In this document: one piece after another, positions 32,961 through 44,818 of the stretch | Position numbering within the stretch: position 1 is the stretch's first letter | Layout of the letters: each line of letters starts with the position of its first letter | Assembly: GCA_001600455.1 (NCBI GenBank) | Contig: BCKC01000008.1 | Location: 1,833,345 to 1,897,344 of the forward strand | Direction: 5' to 3' | DNA: 64,000 bases | DNA from: Endocalyx cinctus | Lineage: Eukaryota; Ascomycota; Sordariomycetes; Amphisphaeriales; Apiosporaceae | The notes under the pieces: generated by a model | Databases searched by the model: none | Seen by the model: the letters and a program-made list of their open reading frames with translations, nothing else | Told to the model about the DNA's origin: nothing | Made by a program: the position numbers and the translations under genes

Positions 32961-34259
32961 TCACCGAACGTACCGTCTAAGCTGAAGAATGGAATCGAAG
33001 CCCTCCTCATCCTCATACTCATCATCGTCCTCGTCAACGCTACTCGTAATCACTTGTAGCTCACGAGCTTTCGGCCATGTTATAGGTCCTACTTTGGGTT
33101 GAAACTTATACTTCGGAAAAGCCTCGGCGTGAAGATGCTTCTCGATCCGGGCGTACTCGTGAAACCGTTCCCGGACCTCGGCGGTCTCGATCAACCAGCT
33201 AGCACCGGCGGCCCTGCTTACGGAATTGCAGTTGATGAGAATCTCCTGGCGCATCCGTAAGGCCACGTTGAAGTAGGCCTTCCGGTAGAGCATGAACGCG
33301 TTGGAAGGTCTCTTGACCTTCTTCGTCGGGTGGTCGCGCACCTCGGCCCGACGCTGCTCCACCGACCGGCTCGCGTACGACAGCACGTCGACCTCTTCCC
33401 CGACGCCAGGCACGCTACTATAAGGTTCGGTGAGCCCCATGGCGTCGGTGTTCGCCTGGGACCGAGCCTCGATTGTAGACTTTGTCCGACGCACCCGCTT
33501 CCGAAGTATTCTCTTTTCCCTGGCCTTTTCGCTACTGCCTTTTCTTCTGCTGTTGCTGCTGAGGCCTGCGTTTGGCTCGGTAGTGCGAGAGCGCTCGATG
33601 CGAGATGGGGTCTGGCGTAGCAGGCGAGGAGGTTCCGGAGCATCAGGAATATAAATGCAGTCTTCGCAAGGGGAAGGAGGGGTGGTATTAGTAGTTTGGG
33701 GCTCGGCAGAAACATTATTTGACGACGGTTGTTGCTCCGGTGCGGATGCGAAAGACACTGGTAATGGCAGCTGCTGGATCTGGGGTTGAGGAGATAACAT
33801 ACCTTGCATAGGGGGGACGAACATACCTTGCAAAGGAGGTGAGAACGTATGAGGCGTGGAAAAGCCATTGATTGGCGGCTCCGGATACTGGAACACGGGC
33901 GTGGCTTGCTGCCTTTCTTGTTGTGATTGGAGAACCAGGGTGTTGGCCATGGACGCCATGTAACTGGCTTGTGTCATGTAGAACTGCGCCAGTTGGGCCG
34001 CATTTTGATTCTGACTCGTGTCGGGCATGGGAAACTGGCCGCCTATCATGTTATTCGTTGGATTGATGTCGAAATCCATTGGTGGAAGACCTAGATCCAA
34101 ATTCTCGGTGTTGAAGTTCACATCCTGATCATTGATGACTATTGGGTTGAAATCGAAACTCAGGTTGGAGGAAGAAGACTCACTATCTAAAATGGTAGGG
34201 TCGATATATTCGAAGGGGACTTCTCCTGGATAGTCGTTGGTGTAAGTAGGGGACTCCAT
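32961..34259 (-). CDS. HMG-box transcription factor, MAT1-2-like box
   Basis: Intronless, 432 residues. The N-terminal half is disordered and rich in Asn, Gln, Pro and Ser with acidic patches, suggesting activation regions. A basic stretch (SRRKGSSEKAREKRILRKRVRRTK, about 237-260, quoted in part) looks like a nuclear signal. The HMG box (about 318-390) has KKVKRPSNAFMLYRK, SRAAGASWLIE, RERFHEYARIEKHLHAEAFP and ends KYKFQPK, close to the MATA_HMG pattern of MAT1-2-1 proteins. The tail is acidic (VDEDDDEYEDEEG). None of the usual MAT neighbours (APN2, SLA2) is in the window, so this is probably a non-mating-locus paralogue controlling development; its targets are unknown. Confidence 0.87.
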   Translation of the reverse strand: MESPTYTNDYPGEVPFEYIDPTILDSESSSSNLSFDFNPIVINDQDVNFNTENLDLGLPPMDFDINPTNNMIGGQFPMPDTSQNQNAAQLAQFYMTQASYMASMANTLVLQSQQERQQATPVFQYPEPPINGFSTPHTFSPPLQGMFVPPMQGMLSPQPQIQQLPLPVSFASAPEQQPSSNNVSAEPQTTNTTPPSPCEDCIYIPDAPEPPRLLRQTPSRIERSRTTEPNAGLSSNSRRKGSSEKAREKRILRKRVRRTKSTIEARSQANTDAMGLTEPYSSVPGVGEEVDVLSYASRSVEQRRAEVRDHPTKKVKRPSNAFMLYRKAYFNVALRMRQEILINCNSVSRAAGASWLIETAEVRERFHEYARIEKHLHAEAFPKYKFQPKVGPITWPKARELQVITSSVDEDDDEYEDEEGFDSILQLRRYVR

Positions 34260-35092
34260 TTTCGACTGACCTTTTATTCAACCTTCGAAATTTGTAGCAG
34301 GGTTTCACCGCTGGCTGTGAGTAAGGGTAAATGAATATGATTGAAGGCTAGAACTCAAGTACAGTTAAAACAGAAGAAATGCTTAGGGAACAACATAATG
34401 TTTAACGAACATGTCTAGCATTTCATATATAGGGAACTAAGAAGTGTAAAGCAAAGAAACAATGAATAATGAGATTGTTTACGGGAGCTAAGGTAGATGA
34501 CGAACAAACCCATTGTGTAGGCATAAGGTCTTTAGACGATAGACTTCTGATCACTATTCATTATTCTTTGATCATTAGTTACAACAACGAAGTCGATGCC
34601 GCAGCCGATTTTTTTGTTGCCTCTTAAGCTCTCGATAATTGTTTTTCCTAAGTCAGGAAATAGAATCATTTCATAACTATGCAAGTGGGTGGATTCGGAC
34701 ATTGTATGAAAGTTTTATAGAACATACTTAGCAGCGTTACGAATAAGCCATCAAAGACTGGCTGATGCAGCACAATTCACGTCAACATTGGCAAAGAAAC
34801 TTTGTAAGTCCGTAAAGGATTATCTATTAATGAATTTTATAGTATTAGGGGGTGAGTAAGGAATGAATGTGATGTTCTATGAATGCGAAAGCAAAACGCC
34901 TTCCAATGATGCAGGCAAAAAGTATATCGTCCTTCAATGATGCCTTTAATGAGTGCTATCGCCACGCGTTGCCATGTTAAACTCTCTCCAACCAAACGAA
35001 ATGCTAAATGCCGTGATGATTTTTTGGTTTCGTCGTTCCGATAAAATATGCTGCTAATCACTGGGTTCGAGTTGGTGGAAAGGAAGCGAAAT
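34260..35092. other. intergenic
   Basis: HMG-gene promoter and 3' region of the small secreted protein gene. No gene recognised. Confidence 0.5.
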
Positions 35093-35555
35093 TTAAGCAG
35101 AGGTAGGGCAGTAGATAGACCAAGAGCCCCAGGTCTCGCCAGTCTGGAGCGGGTTGTTGCAGACGTCAACAGACATAGCGCGGCGGCCAGCGGAGCAACC
35201 ATCGTCGGTGTAGATGTATACTATAAATCATTCATTAGCAATTTTTCTTTCACTCGCATGTATGCTTAAGTGGAAAGGGGGAAGAAAAAAAAAACGTACC
35301 GCTGCAACCGTTAGCAGCCGTCTGGAGAGACTCCAAGTTCACGGAGACGACGCTGGTACCGGCGTCGAAGCTGTGACAGGAGCCCTCGTCGACATCGTCG
35401 ACCGTGTAGAAGCCGTAGTTGAGGTCGTGGCAACCCTCGGCGCCGTAGATGCGGAACTGGGCGAGACGGGTCTCCGTTTGGCGGGAGCCGATAACGCCGG
35501 CGTTAGCGCCGAGAGCCATGGTGGCGACGGTAGCGAGAATGGTAGAGAACTGCAT
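35093..35555 (-). CDS. small secreted cysteine-containing protein
   Basis: Exons 35555-35300 and 35220-35093 (minus) give 127 residues; the 79-nt intron has a GTACGT donor and TATAG acceptor. Signal peptide at about residues 1-19 (MQFSTILATVATMALGANA). The mature protein carries six Cys (GCHDL, SCHSF, GCSV, GCSAG, VCNN, YCPT), enough for three disulfides, and no membrane segment or GPI signal. It resembles fungal secreted proteins of unknown function that are often listed as effector candidates; I recognise no named family. The upstream region contains TATA-like words. It is flanked by more than 800 bp of intergenic DNA on both sides. Confidence 0.82.
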
Positions 35556-37489
35556 CTTGAATAGTGGGTAAGAAAAAAGTTAAAGAATTATATTAAAGAG
35601 TAAAAGATGAAGATGTTGTATGTAAAAGACTTGATAAGAGTGAATGGTGATGATGTTTTTGTAGAAGCTGTTGGTTGTTGGTGTTGATGGATTTGATATT
35701 GGATTGAAGAGGAAGACTCCGGGCCTTTATACTTTTCTACAATTCGATCTTACTTAATCATCTTAAGCAAACATCGTCGTCCAAATAAAGCTATGCTAGA
35801 GCTTGTACTTGAAAACCGCAACCTTTTTTTTCGTATCATCGTAACATCCATGAGCCGCCATGTCATTACCGCTAGGTACACATGCACTGTATTCACGTAT
35901 ACGTTGATAATACTGGCTAACCTAGTAAGACTTAACGTCACTTACTTTTCTCGCGGGTAGCCACATACCAGCATTATGTCGTAATCAAACGGCTTGATTG
36001 GTGTATGAGGTGAAGCACGGTGAAAGAATAGACAGATGGTTTGACACCGCCACAGGTAACGAGCAGGCAATTACGAGAAGATCGGCAGTTGGATATTTTC
36101 AGCTACTTCCATACTACTGCGGATGTTGCATCTAAAATTATATATATCGATCGAAGTGCTTACATGTGGGGGGGTTTAAACACGAGCGTACAAGTTTTTT
36201 GTCAGCTTTCAAATTTCACTTACAAGATTTTGATTATCTATATCCATATATATCCGTATATATATCTCTGTCGATTAAGATAAAAATGCTCCTAACTCCG
36301 TTTAGGTCCTTGTTCGTCGCCGCATGGTACCGGAAAGAGGTTTAGAGAGTTAGTTAGTATGCTATTTCGACTTAACCTCCTAAGGTCTCCACAACAGAGC
36401 GATGACGAAGATGGGCGGCGTTGACAACAATACGAGTTTGCATTATTGATCTAGGACTTCCTCTCCTTTGTTTTCCGGAGTTTAGAGACGAAAATGTTGA
36501 AGTCATTAATTTAAACGTTCTAGAGACTTTTTTGTTGGGCGGGGTTGTAATATCAAAATTTCCTTATTCGTCGTGCGCCGGCTCTGGGGCGTGACACAAG
36601 TACTTGTCGAGAAAGAATATTTTGCCTCACCGTGGGTTAACCGGTATGCAACGTCTCTATTACCGCAATTTCCGATGAATCTGTGAGGATTTCGCTGCGT
36701 ACTGCGTACGCGCGGAATCCCATGGGCTTACATGATCGGCCGCTAGGGCACCGATGAGTCTTTGAACTGCTGCTTCTATCCGATATGCACTGTACTCTTT
36801 AATAAGTGTCGTTTCGTTTACTATGAGACACCAAATACAGGCCGAATATTACCAAAAAGGGGGGGATACGAGAGAATTACTAATGTAGTACGAGTTAGCT
36901 GCTGGATAGTTGATGCAATACTGTAATTCTTGTTCAGGTAAAAAGACGTAAAAATAAACTGGCGGTACAGGCTACATGCATTAACTTTTTAGTAGAGTCA
37001 CTGCATGCGTCTACATGTTTCCGGGTACCACTGTAACCTGCGCTCTTTTCCACCAGGTTCTTGTGCTTTCCCCTTTTTCCTTGTCTACATTTTTCTTAAG
37101 GCTACTACTATTCTTCGCTCACTTTTTCTTCCTAAGCTCCGGTTTACCCCCAAATAGAAAAAAAGGCAGCGATATATCAATATTTCCCATTATCTTTACA
37201 TTCCCAGCATCAAAGAACCGTCTATAACGTCGAAGACGTTAGGCTTTCTAAACCGTTCTTCTGGTTTAAAGATGCAGTTCGTATATGCTATAGGCTTTGT
37301 GTTGGCCACCCCCTTGTATCTGAAGGGTAGAGACACGAGAGCTTCGAGGTCACGTACCTGTTTTCCTGTCTGGAAATAAGGCTGCTTGAGCTCGACCCAG
37401 ACATCCGACAGTTCCCGGACGAGGTCCCGTGCTCCTCGTACTAACTTGCTCAGGGTCTTCCATTTGACCAGAGTCGAGATGAGCCGGCT
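35556..37489. other. 1.9-kb intergenic region
   Basis: No gene recognised. Short ORFs (35750-35941, 36041-36283, 37015-37227) lack any family features. Confidence 0.5.
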
Positions 37490-37940
37490 TTAGTATCGAC
37501 CCAAGATTTGCCCTGTTGCGGTATTGGTAAACCCTGCTTCGGCATAGTTGGATTCTCTGTATACGCACTCCATTAGCTTTGGGATATATTTTTCAAGGGG
37601 TGCGATGCCTTCTTCATTGGGCATTTCATTCCCCTTGTCGTTTCCCATCGTCGCTACCGCCGTTGTATCCGGAGCAGGGGGAGCCCCCCGGCATATACTG
37701 GCCGGACATGCCTTCTCTTTCAGAGATCCATTGTTCCCGAATACATCCATATGTTTTATATATACATTGGAGAGAAGGATGGCACAGTGTTGGCTCTGAT
37801 TGCGAGCCATCGATCCCGCTATCACTGTCGTATATCGAGGGAAACCGGAAAGCCCACTCGAAAAAGTTACGGTAATAATCAACCATGTGTTCAGACGTGA
37901 TGGCACCCATTCTTGAAAATAGGTAAGAACAATACACCAT
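37490..37940 (-). other. possible unidentified gene remnant
   Basis: Two overlapping minus-strand frames share this stretch. One (37940-37626) begins MVYCSYLFSRMGAITSEHM and has an aromatic, ordered-looking segment YYRNFFEWAFRFPSIYDSDSG. The other (to 37490) ends with KYIPKLMECVYRESNYAEAGF. Reading the first and then shifting to the second near 37650 would give one protein, which would fit a frameshifted gene. I recognise no family, and chance ORFs remain possible. Confidence 0.2.
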
Positions 37941-38588
37941 TCATAGCTTACTCTTTTCAGGATTCCATTGAGTCTACATATCTTTCCATGATATATATTT
38001 ATAATCTACTTATTTCTTCGATCTGAAAATTTCAGGCAAGGATCTTCTCTATTGGAATTATGAAGAGAATGAAAAGGCGGTAATAGATTCAAAGTTTACT
38101 TCTATCTCATGGCATATAATTGCGGATACTTCGAAAATGAGTTCCTTTGTCCCATAATTTCTCCTAATGATCTAATCTAGGTCAGCTTACCTCGACCAGC
38201 AAATCTGGAAAGTCGTCATATTATAACACTTGGAAATCACAGGGGTATGCTTGTGGTTGCGAATGTGATAAAAGTTCTCATAAGCCAAATTCATGAAGAA
38301 AAGGGGGTATTATGCTGGATTCTAGAATCTATACCGAGCAAGTTCAGAGATCGTTTTAATTTGCGATGTCAAATCAACAAAACACCACTGCGCCGCCGAT
38401 TTGTCTCTGATTGAAATAGAAATAAAGAGAAGATATCTGCTGCGCCAAACTTTTTTTTTCTCTTGGTAATAACTCAAACTCCTGAAGGCGAGGTTGGGTA
38501 AGGGATACGTCACGTTCGTAGCAACTGCTACAAGTGACTGTCCCTTTGATACTATAAATCAAAAGCAGGTAATGAATCCGCGGACTCA
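37941..38588. other. intergenic
   Basis: 3' side of the ceramide synthase gene. Nothing recognised. Confidence 0.45.
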
Positions 38589-40409
38589 TCAATCAACTTG
38601 CTTCTCGCATCCGATGCGACCGAGCAACTCCTTACGATCGCTGTGACCCGGTAAACTGACACCGGATGAAGAAGCAGCCCTCTTCACACCTGTCCGACGT
38701 TCCCATCCCTTCAGGTCGATCGACTCAACCCCGACTTCCTCTTCAAGCGGCTGAGCCTCTTCATACTCGAATTCTTCTTGCTCTTCCTCTTCGTCGGCCT
38801 CATCGTCACTTCTAGGATCATCTGAGCCAGCGCCTTTTAGCACTCGGATAGCGACCCGGATAATCATACTAAACCAAAATATCGTGATAGCTTGGAGTGC
38901 CAATAGGGGATACAGGAAACCCCAGGCTACATTCTCGTCGAAACAGAGTATACCTTCCGGGTTCGTGAAAGCTTCCAAGTAGTGCTTCCAACCTTCCGGA
39001 ACGGGCAAAGGTCCTGATTGGTTTTCGGAACCCTCGAAGCAGACCGCGGATATGATACGGGGGGTATCGCTATAAATGCTCCAGCAGGCCATCATATAAA
39101 AGACATGACGCGCCAGAAACCACGATACCATAAACAACCCGAACATGTAATCGCATGCAGTTTGGTAACCGATATATTTCAAGCATTTCGCCAACTATCG
39201 CAGTACAGTGTCAGTTTAGTTTGACGTCAAAGGGGTAGGTTATAATTTTGAACTTACCGGGAAAAACAAGTCCACGACGTCCATGAGAACTAGAATCAAG
39301 TTACCAATTCGGGTAAATCGATAACAGTACGAGGCAGAAATTAGGATAATGGTGATAAAGTGATGACTAAGCATCTGATAGTGATCTTTACGGCGCTCTT
39401 CTATGTGAATGACCATGACTTGTTGAAGCCAGAAGGCCCATTGTGCCAACATATATGGCTTCATGATGCCGTCAACATCTCTGATTGGCCAATTGGTCCA
39501 TAGTTCGTCGAGGTTCATCCAGTAAGCTGAATTATAATATAAATACTGAAAATAAATATTAGTCCCATTGAATATACCGAGATGTAAGTGATCAAGAAAA
39601 AAAAAAAAAAGAGAGGGGAAGAGGGATTGAAGCTTAGATTTTAAGAATCTGGTGAACAGAGGGGTAAATTTTGAGACATACAAAACCGAGGGACCAGAAA
39701 ATGCAATAATATAGCAGTAGCCATGCTTGCTCACAAAAGCGAGTGATGTCCTTCTTCTTGGCTATTCCCCAATGTCTAGCAAGAGGGGCAAATATATGTT
39801 CCATAAAACCGGCTCGCAGGCCGGTAAAGAGTATGATGCAAAATGAGATGAAATAATAATCATCAGTGCCGATTGCGTATCGTCCCGTGCTAGGGTTGTG
39901 GTAGGATAGGGTAAAGAACTTGAGGGTATGTTGGCGCGCCTTTGGGATGAAGACATGGGCGAGGAAGATCAAGGCGATCAGATTAAAGGATAATCCTAGA
40001 AGGAAAGAGAAGAATCTCGTAGTTAGTACAATTTGACACTACGCAGTATTTTTCAAATTCTTTTTTTCTTCTTCCTGTGTAACACGCCAACTATGCACAA
40101 AATATAGGGGACCGATATATACTTCTTGAAAGGTAAGGGGTTGAACACACCTATCTGATTGTCGAGAAACCAACGGGCCAGGTTCTTGAAAGGACCATCA
40201 CCTTTCCTCTTCACCCTCCGGACTAGGACCTTGTTATTGCTCGTCTGCATGTATAAAGGGCCGTTCATGGAACTTTGAGATTGTGTCGAAGCTCTTCGGG
40301 AAGTGGTGGTGGGAAGCTTGAGTTTATCTGACTTGGGATCCATAGCTTTGTTGGGTTTCGCGGGTATCTGAGAGGGATGGTCGACGGGTTGCTCTGCGGA
40401 ATCGGCCAT
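38589..40409 (-). CDS. ceramide synthase (Lag1/Lac1, TLC domain)
   Basis: Acyl-CoA-dependent sphingoid base N-acyltransferase of the ER. Exons on the minus strand are 40409-40151, 39995-39682, 39545-39258 and 39194-38589, giving 488 residues. An N-terminal cytosolic part with Ser/Thr (SRRASTQSQSS) precedes several membrane helices. The Lag1 motif spans the third splice: RKDHYQMLSHHFITIILIS with the catalytic His pair, SYCYRFTRIGNLILVLMDVVDLFFP, then LAKCLKYIGYQ. The C-terminus is highly acidic (DEADEEEEQEEFEYEEAQPLEEE, about 435-460), like the CK2-regulated tail of yeast Lag1/Lac1. Introns are 155, 136 and 63 nt. Filamentous fungi usually have two paralogues; which one this is I cannot say. 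Confidence 0.94.
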
Positions 40410-42598
40410 GTTGGAAAGGCTACGCTTGAAAGCGCAATTGAAGGGGAGAAATCAGCGATTGAAGCTTTCTTATTCGTATTCAAGGTTAATGGTTGCTTGA
40501 CCGAGTCAATATCGGTAGCGAAAGACTAAAATAATTGTTTAGGGGGATAAGTCGAGTTAATATAAGATGCCAGCACCTGTCTGCAAAGATGGAAAATAGT
40601 ATACGATAGGAATCCACTCGATGGTAGACGATACACGATACACGATAGACAAAAACGAATGTCTCTTTTTTATTTAAGTTTTTTACCGAGTGTCTAATAC
40701 CAATATCATGGTATGAATTGGAAAGACGATGGGTAGATACATCGAGAATTTCTTTCTAGGTAAATAGTAGTAGAATAAAACGAAAAGAGTGGTAAGTGAA
40801 CATCGGCATTTTTATTGAAGATATTGACCAAGTAGAATATCTTTTTTTGAGTGGAGATGGTCTGTGGGGCTCAACTGTGTATAGCAACTGTGCATTTAAA
40901 AGTATCTTTCCGTGTTCTCATCATATTTACTATTAGGTAAAGGCATATCGTATGTACTTATCTGACATAGTATAGGGTTCGTTATTTTTTTATTTTTTAT
41001 TTCATTTTTTTCTTTGCTCTGATATTTACTGAAGCGGTGAACCATGGGAGATATCTTGGCATTCATGTAAAGTATCTGCTACTAAATGATTATGAGGAGA
41101 CTTGAGTTTTTTAGGTAACTTTCGAATCAAATTTCAATTATGATTGGATCCCCCTTTTAAAACGTGCTTCTATTAGATCTCACTACGGAATAGCACCAAA
41201 TCAAATTATAAGTCCACGGGTATAGGTACCTCTAAGTATTATGTGTAATACCTAGCAGTTTTAGAGCGGGGAAGCTATAGTCAAGGAATAAATTGAGATG
41301 GTTGGGGGGGAAGTTTCAACAATATATCACCACATATAGTAGTATTTACATATATTTATTTATTTATTTTTCCCTTTGGATTGATTGTCCTTATTAAAGT
41401 TAAATGGAGAGTTTCAACAAATGTCACAACGCTAAGACGCGAGGGGAAAGAAGAATAAGAAAGGAAAGAGAGAAAATAACAGTGAAAAGGGGGAAAAAGG
41501 AGAAGTATTTTTCCATAACATATATACAGAGTATAATATTTTTCAGTGGTTTACATACACAGATATTCTTTTGACACACATACTTAGGAAATTATCATGG
41601 ATGTACATTAGGTAGGTACTATGTATATATGCATTTACGGTAGTAAGTACTTCATACTTTTGTAATTTATTGAAAGACGTTGGAAGTAAGAACTTAGCTT
41701 CTTCAGATGTTAACCGTAAGTTAAGACGGAGAGAAACTAATCTCACTTTATCACCTTATAACACCTTGACCAAGTAGGTCAATGAGTAGCAGTATCAACC
41801 CCCTTATTAAAAGAAATCTATTCACGAGTACAAGTAATATATACCTAAGTAGGTTATTGTCTTCAGGCCTCGGAACCATTTAGACTTTAAAATCACTTAA
41901 GCATAGTCTAAATTGAAGCGATCCAATGGATTCACGTTAGTTTCAGTACAATAACCTCACGCTACCTCGTTGTTCTTCCCTGCAGAGTCGTTTGAATGAT
42001 GTACCGAAGTTTAAAGTAGTGTACGATCCTGATTGCGTAGTAGAATATATCTATAAACGAATATGAATAACATAAATAGTATGCAATAAGTAACATTAAC
42101 CATGCCAGAGTCATTGAATGAACTTTGAACGAGAGAAGTTTGATTACATAATATACTTTATCATAGGCAGATAGGCAGATAGGGCAATTGACTACTTACG
42201 TAATTAACTTCTTATACTAGGTAATGACTAACAAACAAAAACGCCACTTTTGAATGACGGCGTGACGACCCCGAAACTAAAGGTTTAACTCAGCGCTCAG
42301 CTCAGCCTGCCTTACCCTTACTTTACCTTCTCCATTATCCGACCATTTCTTGAAGGATCCATCGACTTCTCTCATCCATTCATCCATCCATCTACCTACG
42401 AAATTCTTCTTCGCTCTTTTTTATTTTAATTTAATTTAATTTAATTGTCAAGTTTTATCATCACCAACAATCACCCGACAAGAAAGACAAAAAGAAAACT
42501 TCCGACGATAAGAATTTAAATCTTTTAAAAAAGAGATTCCCCACATTCTCATTTCTCTTCAAACCGCGAGAAAAAGAAAGTCAAAAAAAAAAAAAAAG
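40410..42598. other. 2.2-kb intergenic region, divergent promoters
   Basis: Lies between divergent ceramide synthase and Bax-inhibitor genes. It has a TTTAA-type tandem (42428-42447) and pyrimidine-rich leader sequence just before 42599. No gene recognised. Confidence 0.5.
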
Positions 42599-43566
42599 AT
42601 GGCGGCCAACACGAAATACGCGCCCGCCCCTACCCAAGACCCGGACGAAGGCTCCTGGTCGCAAGCGCCTCCTTCCTACCAAGCGACGGGCTCGGCTCAG
42701 GATGAGAGCCGCCTGCTGTTCGGGGCCACCCACGACGGCGCGTCGCCCCGCGATAGCGAGGACAACATCCCGGACGACTTCAAGTTCGGCGGATCCGTGG
42801 CCGAGGCGACCGTCGATATCCGCAACCAGTTCATCCGCAAGGTCTACACCATCCTGACGGCCCAGCTGGTCCTTACCGCCGCCGTCAGCGGTCTCAGCTT
42901 CTGGAGCAGCGGTTACAAGAACTGGATCCAGTCGCATCCCGCTCTCGTCTGGGTTTCGGTACGTTCGGAATTTCAATCTTTCTATTTATCCTCCCTACCC
43001 CTCCCTTTATTTTTTTTTTATTTTTTTGAGTCATTCTAGATTTAACTAACATGGTGAAATGATTGCCTTTACAGCTCTTCGGTTCGATTATCTTCATGTG
43101 CCTCACCTACTGGAAGCGCAAATCCTACCCCACCAACCTGCTCTTCCTCTCGGGCTTCACCCTGCTCGAAGCGTACACGATATCCGTCATCGTCTCCTTC
43201 TACCAGACCCAAATCGTCCTCAACGCCGTCCTCCTGACGGGCGGTATCTTCGTCTTCCTGACCTTGTTCGCCTGCCAGACCAAGTACGACTTCACCTCGT
43301 GGATGCCGTACCTGTTCGGCGCGCTCTGGGGCCTCCTCCTCTTCGGCTTCATGGCCGCTTTCCTGCCGTACAGCAGCACCGGCGAGCTCGTCTACGGCGG
43401 CCTCGCCGCCCTCGTCTTCTCCGGCTACGTCCTCGTCGATACCCAGCTCGTCCTGCGCAAGCACCACGTCGAGGAGGAGATCGCGGCCGCTATCAGCCTC
43501 TACCTCGATATCATCAACCTCTTCCTCGCCATCCTGCGCATCCTCAACAGCCAGAGTAACAACTAA
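42599..43566 (+). CDS. BXI1: Bax inhibitor-1/TMBIM family protein
   Basis: Multi-pass membrane protein of the LFG/TMBIM group linked to calcium leak and stress survival. Exons 42599-42958 and 43075-43566 give 283 residues; the 116-nt intron has a GTACGT donor and TTTACAG acceptor. The N-terminal ~75 residues are hydrophilic with Pro (PPSYQATGS). The domain starts at VDIRNQFIRKVYTILTAQL, and seven hydrophobic segments follow, the later ones including LLFLSGFTLLEAYTISVIV and GYVLVDTQLVL. The pore-associated tail ISLYLDIINLFLAILRIL shows the conserved Asp. The length fits yeast Bxi1/Ybh3 (297). Probably vacuolar, ER or mitochondrial. Confidence 0.93.
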
Positions 43567-44818
43567 AAAAGGTTGTTGGATGAATTCACAAAACGTGATA
43601 GGAATTGGTCGGCAAGTCGGTTGGGAGTGATTATACTTTGTAATTATTTTAGTTTGTTTCTTTATTTCTTATGTTCTGGGGTATCAGGGTGGAAAGGAAG
43701 GAGTTTACGCAGGCAACATCTTTCAAGTTAAATTGAAGTATTGACACTGGCATCATTCAATTTAGTCGATAGAGAGTGCACTTAACGAAGACTTCCACTT
43801 GACGAGTTATTCATACAAGGTTCTTGAAACCGAGCATCACTACATTCTATTGATTTTCAGTCCAATGTCTTTGTCTTAATCACCGAGTCTATACAAAAAA
43901 GATCATGTTTCAAGCCTATGAGGCGGTATTGGCTTAGCTTGGCTGGATCGCGAACGCTTGTTCACTACTCTTCAAGTATCACGAAAGTAAAATTGAAACT
44001 ACTTCACCCATACTATCCAGTATCTTACCTAGCTGTTTCTAAATGCATTGTTTCAAAACGTGATTATATAACCAAGTACGAATGTCACTATGTCATTCCC
44101 CATGTGAGAAAACAATTGGATATCAAGGCTCGGTCTTTATTATTTTTGGGGGGATCTCTGCATTATAAAACTCACTACCTAGTACTTGAGAGAAAAGGAA
44201 GAAATAAAAAAAAAGTTTGAGAAAATAAAAAGCGTAAAGTAGAAAAACAGGGCTACGTAAAAAAAAATAAGTTGTCGGAAGGTGGTGAAGAAGAACATCG
44301 TCTTAACTCTCGCGAAAAGATACGACAGGAGGATCGCTCAAACTCTCGGTCTATCCTCCATCATTATCTCCTCCTGGGACCCCCCCTTTCGACGAACCTA
44401 ACTCCTCATAAACTTGTAAATATGATACTCCTCGATGTATAAAGATCGGTTCCGTCGTATCAAAGAAAGATTTTGTTGGAGAAGCCAAGCTCGTCTGTCC
44501 ATCTTCTTCCTTTCCTCTCAAATCCATTGAATAGACATATCATATCATTTTCTTTTTTTGCCGGGGGATATCAACTACATCAAATCTTCTTCTCTTCTCT
44601 TAAACCAAACATTCCACTATTCACGCATAGGAAAAGCCGATTAAACTCAAAGTCTTTTTTTGGGAGGTCGTATAACGTGTCGTATCGGACGGGGCGTGAG
44701 TTAAGGGGATGTACGGAAATCAAACACCCAACGCCCGCAACTCGTACTTTTTTTTTGGTCTGGCCGCCGGTATACCAGAAGTAGAAGATAAAGAAAATAG
44801 GCATGGTCATAGGGGTAA
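43567..44818. other. intergenic, convergent 3' regions
   Basis: 1.25 kb between converging Bax-inhibitor and septin genes. ORFs at 43918-44220 and 44473-44784 have no recognisable features. Confidence 0.5.

Noticed and set aside
32961..34259. Mating-type locus
   Set aside because: No APN2, SLA2, MAT1-1 genes or other MAT neighbours; only the HMG box is similar.
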